Source of the DNA: Bacillus sp. sid0103
GTDB lineage: Bacteria; Bacillota; Bacilli; Bacillales_B; DSM-18226
DNA length: 7,251 bases
Assembly (NCBI RefSeq): GCF_019219025.1
Contig: NZ_JAHUWN010000064.1
Location: 1 to 7,251, forward strand
Reading direction: 5' to 3'
The notes beneath the pieces were generated by a model. The model was given only the letters and a program-made list of their open reading frames with translations. It did no database searches and had not been told where the DNA came from. Made by a program: the position numbers and the translations under genes. Shown in pieces: positions 1 to 5,794 of the stretch (the first letter of the stretch is position 1; every line of letters begins with the position of its first letter).

Positions 1-27
1 ATTTAGGTTAAACTGTATTTGAGTCAT
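1..27 (-). CDS. IS256-family transposase, first nine codons only (runs off left edge)
   Basis: Reading leftward from 27, the sequence encodes MTQIQFNLN and leaves the window still open. A GGAGG Shine-Dalgarno (36-40) lies eight bases before the ATG. The pattern M-T-Q-[IV]-x-F-x-L is the usual N-terminus of IS256-type (Mutator-like, DDE) transposases in Firmicutes, which cut and rejoin the element's ends. Nothing of the catalytic domain is visible, so whether this copy is intact cannot be judged. The IS256-like terminal repeat just upstream supports the call. Translation may be limited by a hairpin over the start site (20-93). Confidence 0.68.
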
Positions 28-93
28 AATTAATTCCTCCACATTGTTTTCTTCGCCGTTAACATTGTAACCATGAGGAATTAATTTGACTCA
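20..93 (-). promoter_or_regulatory. Hairpin sequestering the transposase ribosome-binding site and start codon
   Basis: In a minus-strand transcript, TGAGTCA (93-87) plus AATTAATTCCTC (86-75) pairs with GAGGAATTAATT (39-28) plus TGACTCA (26-20). That gives 12 + 7 bp with a single bulged base at 27, which is the A of the start codon. The loop is 35 nt (40-74). The stem buries most of the GGAGG and the ATG. Several insertion sequences use such a structure to stop read-through transcription from neighbouring DNA producing transposase; that role is inferred here. A TACAAT box inside the loop (minus strand, 69-64) could start a shorter transcript lacking the 5' arm and so leave the site free, but its -35 is poor. 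Confidence 0.6.
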
Positions 94-108
94 TTTTCTT
101 TTTACACA

Positions 109-138
109 ATTATATGGACTCAATCCCAATGGTGTCTA
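109..138 (-). promoter_or_regulatory. Possible hybrid promoter across the IS-array junction
   Basis: On the minus strand, TATAAT (114-109) lies inside the IS terminal repeat. TAGACA (138-133), a 5/6 match to the -35 consensus, lies in the first tandem-repeat unit, with an 18-bp spacer. The -35 would thus come from flanking DNA and the -10 from the IS, driving the transposase. The predicted start near 102 includes both arms of the sequestering hairpin. This is motif matching only, and it depends on which base the IS ends at. Confidence 0.4.
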
Positions 139-650
139 TTGATGACCGAGAATCAGAAAAAAGAGGAGCCAAGGGAACCAATGGTGTCTATTGATGACCG
201 AGAATCAGAAAAAAGAGGAGCCAAGGGAACCAATGGTGTCTATTGATGACCGAGAATCAGAAAAAAGAGGAGCCAAGGGAACCAATGGCGTCTATTGATG
301 ACCGAGTGGCAAAAAAAAGAGGAGCCAAGGGAACCAATGGCGTCTATTGATGACTGAGTGGCAGAAAAAAGAGGAGCCAAGGGAACCAATGGCGTCTATT
401 GATGACCGAGTGGCAGAAAAAAGAGGAGTCAAGGTAACCAATCGCCCTTATTGATAACCGAGTGGCAGAAAAAAGAGGAGCCAAGGGAACCAATGGTGTC
501 TATTGATGACCGAGAATCAGAAAAAAGAGGAGCCAAGGGAACCAATCGCCCTTATTGATGACCGAGTGGCAGAAAAAAGAGGAGCCAAGGGAACCAATCG
601 CCCTTATTGATGACTGAGTGGAAGAAAAAAGAGGAACCAAGGGACTCAAA
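126..650. repeat. Tandem array of ten 52-bp units, non-coding
   Basis: The motif ggtgtctattgatgaccgag, or a variant of it, recurs at 131, 183, 235, 287, 339, 391, 443, 495, 547 and 599. The period is exactly 52 bp, and a partial ccaat precedes the first unit. Units 1, 2, 3 and 8 are identical. Units 4-6 start ggcgtc and carry gagtggca in place of gagaatcag. Units 7, 9 and 10 start cgccct. All share an A-run followed by gaggag (or gaggaa) and a ccaagg core; unit 10 decays at its end (gggactcaaa), marking the right border. Because 52 is not a multiple of three and stops occur in several frames, this is not a repetitive protein gene. There are no variable spacers, so it is not CRISPR. I see no strong hairpin within a unit. 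The array starts at the IS end and finishes 42 bp from the NERD gene stop. Function unknown; minisatellite-type intergenic repeat. Confidence 0.95.
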
Positions 651-691
651 AGCACACCCCACATTAGCCCAATAAAGTGTAACAACACATT

Positions 692-1606
692 TCATTCATA
701 ATAGGACCATTGACCAAACCCGATCAAAGTATAGTTCTGCACTAACACTCTCCGTATCAATTTTTTAGACTCAATCACCCCACACCATTCATGTACCACA
801 TTAGTCGTAATTTTGATATCAGGAAAGAGCAGTACTAGCTCCTCCACGCACCGTAAGACGGCTGAATCAACTGTTTCCTCATGCCCGCATCTATCACATA
901 CGAACAACTTCTTTTCCTCAACACACAATACGAACGAGTGACAAATGGCGCAAGTAACGCCCTTTTGTAAGCTATTATAGTTGTAAGGGGGATAGCGGGT
1001 GTAGGGAGATTCTGTTTGATGCATAGAGATTAATTGGTCAGCCAGCATTTTGTGGCGGTGTGTTAGTTTTGACGGGATTTCATTTAATTTTTTCATCAGG
1101 GCATTAAGCTGAGTGGGGTGAATAATCGGCTCATTTAATGGGGCTTGATATAAGGTGAAACTGGGGTTTACAAAGGTTACGTCCCCTTCAATCGATAAAT
1201 AAAAGCCAAGATTTTTCAGGAGCGGGCGGAGAAGGGCTTTAATCCATTTTAATTGATCCAACGGATTTTTTATTTCGTCCTTAGATAATTTTGGATAGAA
1301 ATTGCCTAACTTATACCGATAATCTCCCTCATAGTTTTTTATTTCAAATGGATAAATCGTATGCTGAGCAATCACCAATGTATCAATTTGAAAAAAGGAT
1401 TTATTATGCTCAAGGCACAAATCATTTAAAACGTACAAATCATTCTCTAGTTTTGAGGTTAACTGGTCAAAGACCACTTCCCCTTTGTATCCTTTTTCAA
1501 GATAAGCGTAATGCTGCTTGTCCTTAGAGGATAACTCCATTCGTGCGTTTAACGCGCTCAGAATTCTCAATTCTTTCGACTTCAGACGCGGTTTATAAGG
1601 CTGCAT
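692..1606 (-). CDS. NERD (nuclease-related domain) protein with C-terminal zinc ribbon
   Basis: A 304-residue protein of the NERD family, which has a predicted restriction-endonuclease-like fold and poorly known roles. The domain is visible as KGYKGE (38-43), QIDTLVI with Asp75, and EIKNYEGDY with Glu88 and Lys90, the likely D...ExK metal-binding core. NPLDQLKWIK (114-123) is also typical of the family. A four-cysteine zinc ribbon follows (CxxC at 219/222 and 237/240), suggesting nucleic-acid contact. No signal peptide or membrane segment is seen, so it is probably cytosolic. The start is ATG at 1606 because AAAGGA lies eight bases upstream; an in-frame ATG at 1639 has no ribosome-binding site. 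The gene is divergent from ybaK, lies next to the tandem array, and is not part of the conserved block as I know it from B. subtilis, so it is probably accessory. Nuclease activity is inferred, not shown. Confidence 0.85.
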   Translation of the reverse strand: MQPYKPRLKSKELRILSALNARMELSSKDKQHYAYLEKGYKGEVVFDQLTSKLENDLYVLNDLCLEHNKSFFQIDTLVIAQHTIYPFEIKNYEGDYRYKLGNFYPKLSKDEIKNPLDQLKWIKALLRPLLKNLGFYLSIEGDVTFVNPSFTLYQAPLNEPIIHPTQLNALMKKLNEIPSKLTHRHKMLADQLISMHQTESPYTRYPPYNYNSLQKGVTCAICHSFVLCVEEKKLFVCDRCGHEETVDSAVLRCVEELVLLFPDIKITTNVVHEWCGVIESKKLIRRVLVQNYTLIGFGQWSYYE

Positions 1607-1673
1607 ATTCCACTTCCTTTCATTATTAAAACACTCCATATTAATTTTACAAAAAACAACCGCAAAATTGTTT

Positions 1674-1703
1674 GAATACTTTGTTTACAATTATCGAATC
1701 AAT
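1674..1703 (+). promoter_or_regulatory. Weak sigma-E/sigma-G-like promoter candidate upstream of ybaK
   Basis: GAATACT (1674-1680) resembles a sigma-E -35 (KMATATT, 6/7), and the overlapping TGAATA (1673-1678) matches a sigma-G -35. The best -10, GAATCAAT (1696-1703), matches CATACAAT at only 5 of 8 positions. In B. subtilis the ybaK-cwlD operon is sporulation-controlled, which is why the site is listed. No strong sigma-A promoter was found in 1640-1800. Confidence 0.25.
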
Positions 1704-1800
1704 GCCAATCCATCGGATAAAAATTGGCAACTTAATTTGATCGTAACCTTGCATTTCTTCTGAACCCCAGATAAAGAATAGTTCTAAGAGGTGAAGAGTA

Positions 1801-2244
1801 GTGACAGTAATTACGACCTTTAAAGAAAAAAAACGGGAAAAACAAATAAAATACGAGCGTTCCGTCCTTCGGGAGTTATCGATTAATACATTAAAAGAAC
1901 GAGTCCAACAGTACTTTGGCTCAACTAAAATTGCTTCCAGCCTTATTATGAATACAGGCATAGAAGAAGCTTGCTACGACATTGCCCTTGAAGCCTTTTT
2001 GTTGGGAGCAAAATTTAGTAAGTTTGGTTATCATGGCGAAACCCTTGATGATGTCCGCAAACGCTGCTATCGCGAAGAAAAGCACTTAATTGATACACTT
2101 TATAACTTTTTCCTTTACTGGGGAAGCGGTGAAGAGGGTACCATGAGTGAATCACTGTATTATCTATGTGAGCAGTACATCCATATCTGGTGGAGAGAAG
2201 GTTTTGAAAAAGGGCAAAGGCGCCACAAGCTCCGCCTCCATTAA
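1801..2244 (+). CDS. ybaK: YbaK family protein (DUF2521), unknown function
   Basis: This 147-residue protein matches in length and position the YbaK protein that precedes cwlD in Bacillus; the family is DUF2521. It is soluble-looking, with a basic N-terminus (KEKKREKQIKYER), an acidic-aromatic centre (YDIALEAFLLGAKFSKFGYHGETLDD) split by a helix-friendly stretch, and a basic tail (EKGQRRHKLRLH). No catalytic motif, signal peptide or membrane segment is visible. The start is GTG, supported by aagaggtga (1786-1794) six bases upstream. It lies 75 bp before cwlD on the same strand with no terminator between, so the two are probably co-transcribed as in B. subtilis. That implies expression in sporulation, but its biochemical role is not known to me. 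Confidence 0.88.
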   Translation: MTVITTFKEKKREKQIKYERSVLRELSINTLKERVQQYFGSTKIASSLIMNTGIEEACYDIALEAFLLGAKFSKFGYHGETLDDVRKRCYREEKHLIDTLYNFFLYWGSGEEGTMSESLYYLCEQYIHIWWREGFEKGQRRHKLRLH

Positions 2245-2319
2245 TGTCCGGCATTTCTTCCTGTTCTAAATCCCCCCTTTGTCCCATATAGTTTAGAGAA
2301 TAGGGACGAGCGGGAAGGA

Positions 2320-3054
2320 ATGATTGGGGTGTCAAAGCGAAGACTGAAAATAATTAGTTTTATTGTAGGCTTGTGTGTCTTATTTTTCGTATTACAATAC
2401 GACTTTGTTGATGATGACTCGTTGAATGCGTGGAACCTTCCGTTATCGGGAAAAATCATCTTACTTGACCCGGGCCATGGCGGTCCAGATGGCGGCGCTG
2501 GAACGGGTCAAACGTTAGAAAAAGACATTGCCCTAGAGATTACCAAAAAAGTTCGGGATTACTTGCAAATGCAGGGGGCCCTTGTCATTATGACCAGAGA
2601 AACAGATACTGATTTAGCGGCCTCTGATACTAGGGGTTACAGTCGAAGAAAAGTGGAAGATTTAAAAAATAGACTCAAGATGATCAATGATGGCGATAAT
2701 GACTTTTTTGTCAGCATTCATTTAAATGCGATTCCTTCTTCCAGATGGAGCGGGGCCCAAACCTTCTATGCGCCTCAATATAAGGAAAATGCAGAGGCAG
2801 CCAAGTTTATCCAAGATGAGCTGCGCACAAATTTAAAGAACACGACGCGGCGAGCGAAACCCATTAATAATGTTTATATCTTAAAAAATGCAAAGAAGCC
2901 CGGCGTATTGGTGGAGGTTGGCTTTTTATCTAATCCAGCCGAAAAGGAAAAATTAAAAAAGGATTCTTACCAGGATAAAATTGCGGTCTCCATCTATCAA
3001 GGAATTACTCGTTATTACACCAACGAAAAAGAACTAGTCGAACCAGAGTATTGA
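2320..3054 (+). CDS. cwlD: Spore cortex N-acetylmuramoyl-L-alanine amidase CwlD
   Basis: CwlD removes the peptide side chain from muramic acid in spore cortex; with the deacetylase PdaA this yields muramic-delta-lactam, the mark read by germination lytic enzymes. The protein has one N-terminal membrane anchor (about 9-27) and an Amidase_3 domain (about 45-232). The zinc site is visible: His53 in DPGHGGPDGG, Glu68 in LEKDIAL, His134 in SIHLNA, and the catalytic Glu199 in VEVGFLSNP. At 244 residues it is close to the B. subtilis length. The start is uncertain: the ATG at 2320 sits directly against AAGGA (2315-2319), whereas an in-frame GTG at 2329 has that same site nine bases upstream and may be the true start (241 residues, MSKRRLKII). 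It follows ybaK and ends at a clear terminator. I found no convincing separate sigma-G site in the 75-bp gap. Confidence 0.95.
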   Translation: MIGVSKRRLKIISFIVGLCVLFFVLQYDFVDDDSLNAWNLPLSGKIILLDPGHGGPDGGAGTGQTLEKDIALEITKKVRDYLQMQGALVIMTRETDTDLAASDTRGYSRRKVEDLKNRLKMINDGDNDFFVSIHLNAIPSSRWSGAQTFYAPQYKENAEAAKFIQDELRTNLKNTTRRAKPINNVYILKNAKKPGVLVEVGFLSNPAEKEKLKKDSYQDKIAVSIYQGITRYYTNEKELVEPEY

Positions 3055-3058
3055 AGGT

Positions 3059-3086
3059 GAAGGTGAAAAACACCTTCTATTTTTTT
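3059..3086 (+). terminator. Rho-independent terminator after cwlD
   Basis: A perfect 7-bp stem, GAAGGTG (3059-3065) with CACCTTC (3071-3077), closes a five-A loop and is followed by TATTTTTTT. It begins five bases after the cwlD stop codon and ends the ybaK-cwlD unit. Confidence 0.9.
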
Positions 3087-3150
3087 GTTAAATGCTTGCT
3101 TTCTGATAATAAATACGTGTGATTCAATTAACTGTTTCTTGTCCTGATTA

Positions 3151-3159
3151 TGATATACT
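3151..3159 (+). promoter_or_regulatory. Extended -10 sigma-A promoter for salA
   Basis: TGATATACT forms an extended -10 (TG at 3151-3152, TATACT at 3154-3159). No good -35 stands at 16-18 bp, which an extended -10 can tolerate. The predicted start is near 3166, about 32 bases before the salA ATG. It is the only strong candidate between the cwlD terminator and salA, supporting a separate transcript. Confidence 0.6.
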
Positions 3160-3197
3160 GAGAGTGGAAACGAATTCAAAAGGTGAGGTGCTTTTTT

Positions 3198-4253
3198 ATG
3201 TTAACAGAGGAAAGAGTCCATGAGGTTCTTGGCAGCCTTAAAGAACCATTTTTACATAAAACATTAGCTGAATTAAATGCTATTGTCGAAATTAAAATTA
3301 AAGAAGAAAAAAACCATGTCAGCGTAAAAGTAGCCATCGCGAAAACTGGTACATCCGAACAACTTCAACTACAAACACAAATCGTTAACGTGTTAAAAGA
3401 AGTTGGAGCGGCATCCGTTGGAATCCGCTTTAGTGATCTGCCTGAGGAAGTATTAGCTGCACATCGCCATGCGGAACCAGAAACTAATGAAACTAATTTG
3501 CTTAATTCAAATAAAACTACCTTCATTGCGATTGCCAGTGGAAAAGGCGGCGTTGGAAAATCAACGGTATCAGTGAACCTAGCTGTGGCGCTTGCGCGTT
3601 TAGGCAAAAAGGTTGGATTGATTGATGCCGATATTTATGGATTTAGTGTGCCTGATATGATGGGGATTACTCAAAGACCTGTGGTCAGAGGGGAAAAAAT
3701 CATTCCGGTAGAACGTTTTGGCGTTCAAGTGATTTCAATGGGCTTCTTTGTTGAAGACAATTCTCCAATTATTTGGCGTGGCCCGATGTTAGGGAAAATG
3801 TTAAACAGTTTCTTTAGTGAAGTAGAGTGGGGCGATATCGACTATCTACTGTTAGATTTACCGCCTGGAACAGGGGATGTTGCTTTAGACGTTCATACCA
3901 TGCTGCCGGCATGTAAAGAAATCATTGTAACCACTCCACATCCAACAGCTGCGTTTGTGGCTGCACGTGCGGGAGCAATGGCACTTAAAACAGACCATGA
4001 AGTTCTAGGTGTTATTGAAAACATGGCATACTTTGAAAGCAAGTTGACCGGAGAAAAGGAATATGTATTCGGCCAAGGCGGCGGCGATAAATTAGCGGAG
4101 GAATTGAATACAGAAGTACTCGGCCGTCTGCCGCTTAACCAGCCTGATTGGAACGACGAAGACTTTGCTCCATCTATCTATCAAGAAGACCATCAGATCG
4201 GAAAAATTTATTTAGAAATAGCTGAAAAAGTAACCGCCTTACTAAAAAAATAA
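3198..4253 (+). CDS. salA: SalA, Mrp/NBP35-type P-loop ATPase regulator
   Basis: A 351-residue MRP-family ATPase. An N-terminal MIP18/DUF59-type domain (about 1-85) and a linker lead into the ParA/MinD-like ATPase: deviant Walker A GKGGVGKS (115-122), DAD (143-145) and Walker B LLLDLPPGTGD (217-227). In B. subtilis SalA represses scoC, indirectly raising exoprotease production. Mrp proteins that bind Fe-S clusters usually have a CxxC after the ENM-YF segment; here ENMAYFESKLTGEKE has none, so a regulator rather than an Fe-S carrier is favoured. The start is ATG at 3198, because GAGGTG (3185-3190) lies seven bases upstream; an in-frame GTG at 3183 overlaps that ribosome-binding site. It has its own promoter and terminator and so is probably monocistronic. 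Position between cwlD and gerD matches B. subtilis. Confidence 0.93.
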   Translation: MLTEERVHEVLGSLKEPFLHKTLAELNAIVEIKIKEEKNHVSVKVAIAKTGTSEQLQLQTQIVNVLKEVGAASVGIRFSDLPEEVLAAHRHAEPETNETNLLNSNKTTFIAIASGKGGVGKSTVSVNLAVALARLGKKVGLIDADIYGFSVPDMMGITQRPVVRGEKIIPVERFGVQVISMGFFVEDNSPIIWRGPMLGKMLNSFFSEVEWGDIDYLLLDLPPGTGDVALDVHTMLPACKEIIVTTPHPTAAFVAARAGAMALKTDHEVLGVIENMAYFESKLTGEKEYVFGQGGGDKLAEELNTEVLGRLPLNQPDWNDEDFAPSIYQEDHQIGKIYLEIAEKVTALLKK

Positions 4254-4260
4254 ATCAATG

Positions 4261-4303
4261 AAAAAGAGAAGCTTCTTCCGCTGTGGAATAGGCTTCTCTT
4301 TTT
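4261..4303. terminator. Bidirectional terminator between salA and gerD
   Basis: A perfect 12-bp stem pairs AAAAAGAGAAGC (4261-4272) with GCTTCTCTTTTT (4292-4303). The loop holds a small inner stem, ttcc/ggaa (4276-4279 with 4285-4288). The arms supply T-runs in both directions, so one structure ends both salA and the convergent gerD. Confidence 0.9.
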
Positions 4304-4327
4304 GTTAGCTTACATTTCCAATTAGCT

Positions 4328-4930
4328 TCAGCCACCTGTGTCGGTTTTGCTGCCGCCTTGACTGGTTTTAGAACCGGATTTGCTATTCGCTTCTTCTGCA
4401 GCCTTTAAGAGCAATTCTTGTATTTTCGCTTTAAATAAGGGACTATCAATCGTTTCTGTAATGACTTTCTGAAGATGCGCGCGGTATTCTTTGCTTTTTA
4501 AAGCATCGGCCATCTCTTTTTGGATTTCAGGCTCTTTAAAAACTTCAATCATCATCCCTCTATATTCCGGGTCATTCATTAATTCTTTGAGTAACTTTTT
4601 GTTTTCCGATTTTAAGTTTTTTGAAACGCTTTGTGCGAATTTGGGATCACTAAACGTTTTTTTCCAATAATCTTTTGCTTTATCTGATGTCAGTGTTTGC
4701 TCAATCGTATCGGTAACAACTTTTTGATCCATCACCAGCTTTTCCTTCATACTATCACTTGACATCACATCTTGGATTGCTTTCTTACCATCATCTGTTT
4801 TAAGAATATCAACTACCATCTTCTTTGTTTCTTCATAATCAATTTGTCCTCCGCTGCTGACGTCATTGGAAGAACAACTTGTCAGGAACACCATGATGGG
4901 CAGGAGGAGCAACATGCTTTTTGCTTTCAT
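4328..4930 (-). CDS. gerD: Spore germination lipoprotein GerD
   Basis: GerD is a lipoprotein of the spore inner membrane that is needed for GerA-type germinant receptors to gather in one cluster (the germinosome) and respond quickly to nutrients. The N-terminus is a lipoprotein signal: MKAK, a hydrophobic run, then the lipobox LTSC with lipidated Cys19. The mature chain (about 24-185) is highly charged and mostly helical, with repeated DPxF/DPEYR-like segments (SDPKFAQ, NDPEYRG, KEPEIQK, KSKEYRA). The tail is rich in Ser, Gly and Thr. It is 200 residues, slightly longer than the roughly 185 of B. subtilis, the difference probably lying in the tail. AAAGGGG lies seven bases before the ATG. A sigma-G type promoter stands upstream, matching known forespore expression. 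It is transcribed away from kbaA and converges on salA. Confidence 0.95.
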   Translation of the reverse strand: MKAKSMLLLLPIMVFLTSCSSNDVSSGGQIDYEETKKMVVDILKTDDGKKAIQDVMSSDSMKEKLVMDQKVVTDTIEQTLTSDKAKDYWKKTFSDPKFAQSVSKNLKSENKKLLKELMNDPEYRGMMIEVFKEPEIQKEMADALKSKEYRAHLQKVITETIDSPLFKAKIQELLLKAAEEANSKSGSKTSQGGSKTDTGG

Positions 4931-4964
4931 AAATAAGCCCCTTTCACATAAAAATCCTTAAGTT

Positions 4965-4995
4965 TAGCATGTAGTAACTGCTGGAAGTTTATGCG
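4965..4995 (-). promoter_or_regulatory. Sigma-G type promoter of gerD
   Basis: On the minus strand, CGCATA (4995-4990) matches the sigma-G -35 TGHATA at 5 of 6, and CATGCTA (4971-4965) matches the -10 CATACTA at 6 of 7. The 18-bp spacer is normal for sigma-G. The site lies about 35 bases before the gerD start, and B. subtilis gerD is known to be expressed in the forespore under sigma-G. Confidence 0.75.
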
Positions 4996-5012
4996 TAAGG
5001 AATTATAAAATA

Positions 5013-5041
5013 TGGATTTTTCAATTTTGGCTTGGTACAAT
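5013..5041 (+). promoter_or_regulatory. Sigma-A promoter candidate for kbaA
   Basis: TGGTACAAT gives an extended -10 (TG at 5033-5034, TACAAT at 5036-5041). A poor -35, TGGATT (5013-5018, 3/6), is 17 bp upstream. The start would fall near 5048, about 33 bases before the kbaA GTG. It is divergent from, and just beyond, the gerD promoter. Confidence 0.45.
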
Positions 5042-5080
5042 CATTATGTTGTTTATTTTTGTAGTATGGAGGTTTATAGT

Positions 5081-5773
5081 GTGACAAGCCGTAATTGGGT
5101 AAAACTATTTATCAACACATTACTAGTGGGCGGACTCACAACGGCTATTGTGGGCTTTATTGTTCGCTGGAATGAGTTTGAGCCCTATTTTACTGAATTT
5201 AAAGTCATTGATATTTTGTCGACATTGATTTGGTTAATTGTCATGGGCTTTTTGTTTAGTGTCATCAGCCAAATGGGCTTTTTTGCATATTTAACCGTTC
5301 ATCGTTTTGGTCTAGGAATCTTTAAATCGGTTTCACTGTGGAATGCTGTTCAAATCGTCCTTATTCTCTTTGGTTTATTTGATTTGGTGTATCTACGATA
5401 TGAAAATTTTGCAGGTCCAAATGATTCTGTACTGCCTTACTTTGGTCCGGCTATTATTCTATTTGTCATTAGTTTGGCGGTAGCCTGGTATAAAGTGAAA
5501 CAGACCAATCGTGACGCATTTATTCCTGCCATGTTCTTTATGATCGTGGTTACCTTGATTGAGTGGGTACCCGTTCTTCGTGTAAATGAAAAGAGCTGGC
5601 TATTCCTCATGATGTTTGCCTTAATGGCATGTAATGGTTATCAATTATTAATTTTGCATAAATTAAACATGCAATCTGAACAGGAAAGACAAAAAAGGGC
5701 AAGTCAGTCCCAAGGTCAATCAAAAAATAATAAACCAGCAAACATGAAAAAGACAAAGAAACCGTCCATTTAA
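5081..5773 (+). CDS. kbaA: KbaA, KinB-pathway activation membrane protein
   Basis: KbaA is an integral membrane protein needed for full activity of the sensor kinase KinB, which feeds phosphate into the Spo0 phosphorelay at the onset of sporulation. The 230-residue protein has about six membrane segments (roughly 8-28, 44-70, 86-104, 120-138, 148-166, 172-192). Recognisable family stretches are SQMGFFAYLTVHRFGLG (63-79) and EWVPVLRVNE (161-170). The start is GTG at 5081, supported by GGAGGT (5068-5073) seven bases upstream; an in-frame ATG at 5012 has no ribosome-binding site and would add a non-conserved head. The C-terminal tail (about 197-230) is hydrophilic and very basic, and longer than the roughly 198-residue B. 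subtilis protein as I recall it. It converges with pdaB, sharing a terminator that overlaps its stop. Confidence 0.92.
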   Translation: MTSRNWVKLFINTLLVGGLTTAIVGFIVRWNEFEPYFTEFKVIDILSTLIWLIVMGFLFSVISQMGFFAYLTVHRFGLGIFKSVSLWNAVQIVLILFGLFDLVYLRYENFAGPNDSVLPYFGPAIILFVISLAVAWYKVKQTNRDAFIPAMFFMIVVTLIEWVPVLRVNEKSWLFLMMFALMACNGYQLLILHKLNMQSEQERQKRASQSQGQSKNNKPANMKKTKKPSI

Positions 5774-5792
5774 TCAATTGGACGGTTTTTTT
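5759..5792. terminator. Bidirectional terminator between kbaA and pdaB
   Basis: AAACCGTCCA (5759-5768) pairs perfectly with TGGACGGTTT (5779-5788), and TTTT follows. The kbaA stop codon lies in the loop, so the left arm is coding sequence. On the minus strand the stem is followed by tttctttgtcttttt, giving termination for pdaB, whose stop begins at 5797, as well. Confidence 0.9.
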
Positions 5793-5794
5793 AT

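Larger units (their letters stand above)
1..125 (-). mobile_element. Terminal part of an IS256-family insertion sequence (partial)
   Basis: This is the 5' end of an insertion sequence that continues past the left edge. Read on the minus strand, the segment from about 125 downward begins GATTGAGTCCATATAATTG and then GTGTAAAAAG, which closely resembles the terminal inverted repeat of IS256 as I remember it. It is followed by a short leader, a strong ribosome-binding site and a transposase start. The outer end is placed at 125 because similarity to the 52-bp tandem repeat starts at 126. The other end and the target duplication are outside the window. IS256 elements usually make 8-9 bp target duplications, so the duplicate here would be about ccaatggt (126-133). 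The family call rests on the terminus plus nine residues; the exact boundary is uncertain by about 5 bases. Confidence 0.72.

Noticed and set aside
20..93. Terminator of an upstream plus-strand gene
   Set aside because: A 35-base loop and an interrupted T-run make it a poor terminator; the ribosome-binding site and transposase start on the minus strand explain it better.
126..650. CRISPR array
   Set aside because: The 52-bp units are contiguous with no unique spacers between conserved repeats, and no cas genes are nearby.
500..688. Minus-strand open frame of 62 codons within the tandem array
   Set aside because: It reads through repeat units whose 52-bp length shifts frame each time, and it lacks a convincing ribosome-binding site.
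677..688. Terminator hairpin after the NERD gene
   Set aside because: Only a 4-bp stem (gtgt/acac) with a short T-run; too weak to report.
1291..1527. Plus-strand open frame of 78 codons
   Set aside because: It lies wholly inside the NERD gene on the other strand and resembles no protein I know.
1647..1961. Minus-strand open frame across the ybaK upstream region
   Set aside because: It overlaps the start of ybaK, has no ribosome-binding site, and has a composition typical of a shadow frame.
2285..2292. Sporulation promoter -10 (CATATAGT) before cwlD
   Set aside because: No matching sigma-E or sigma-G -35 at the right distance.
2015..2459. Minus-strand open frames over ybaK and cwlD
   Set aside because: Both are antisense to well-supported genes and have no family resemblance or start signal.
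3365..3607. Minus-strand open frame inside salA
   Set aside because: Antisense to the conserved ATPase domain of salA; a shadow.
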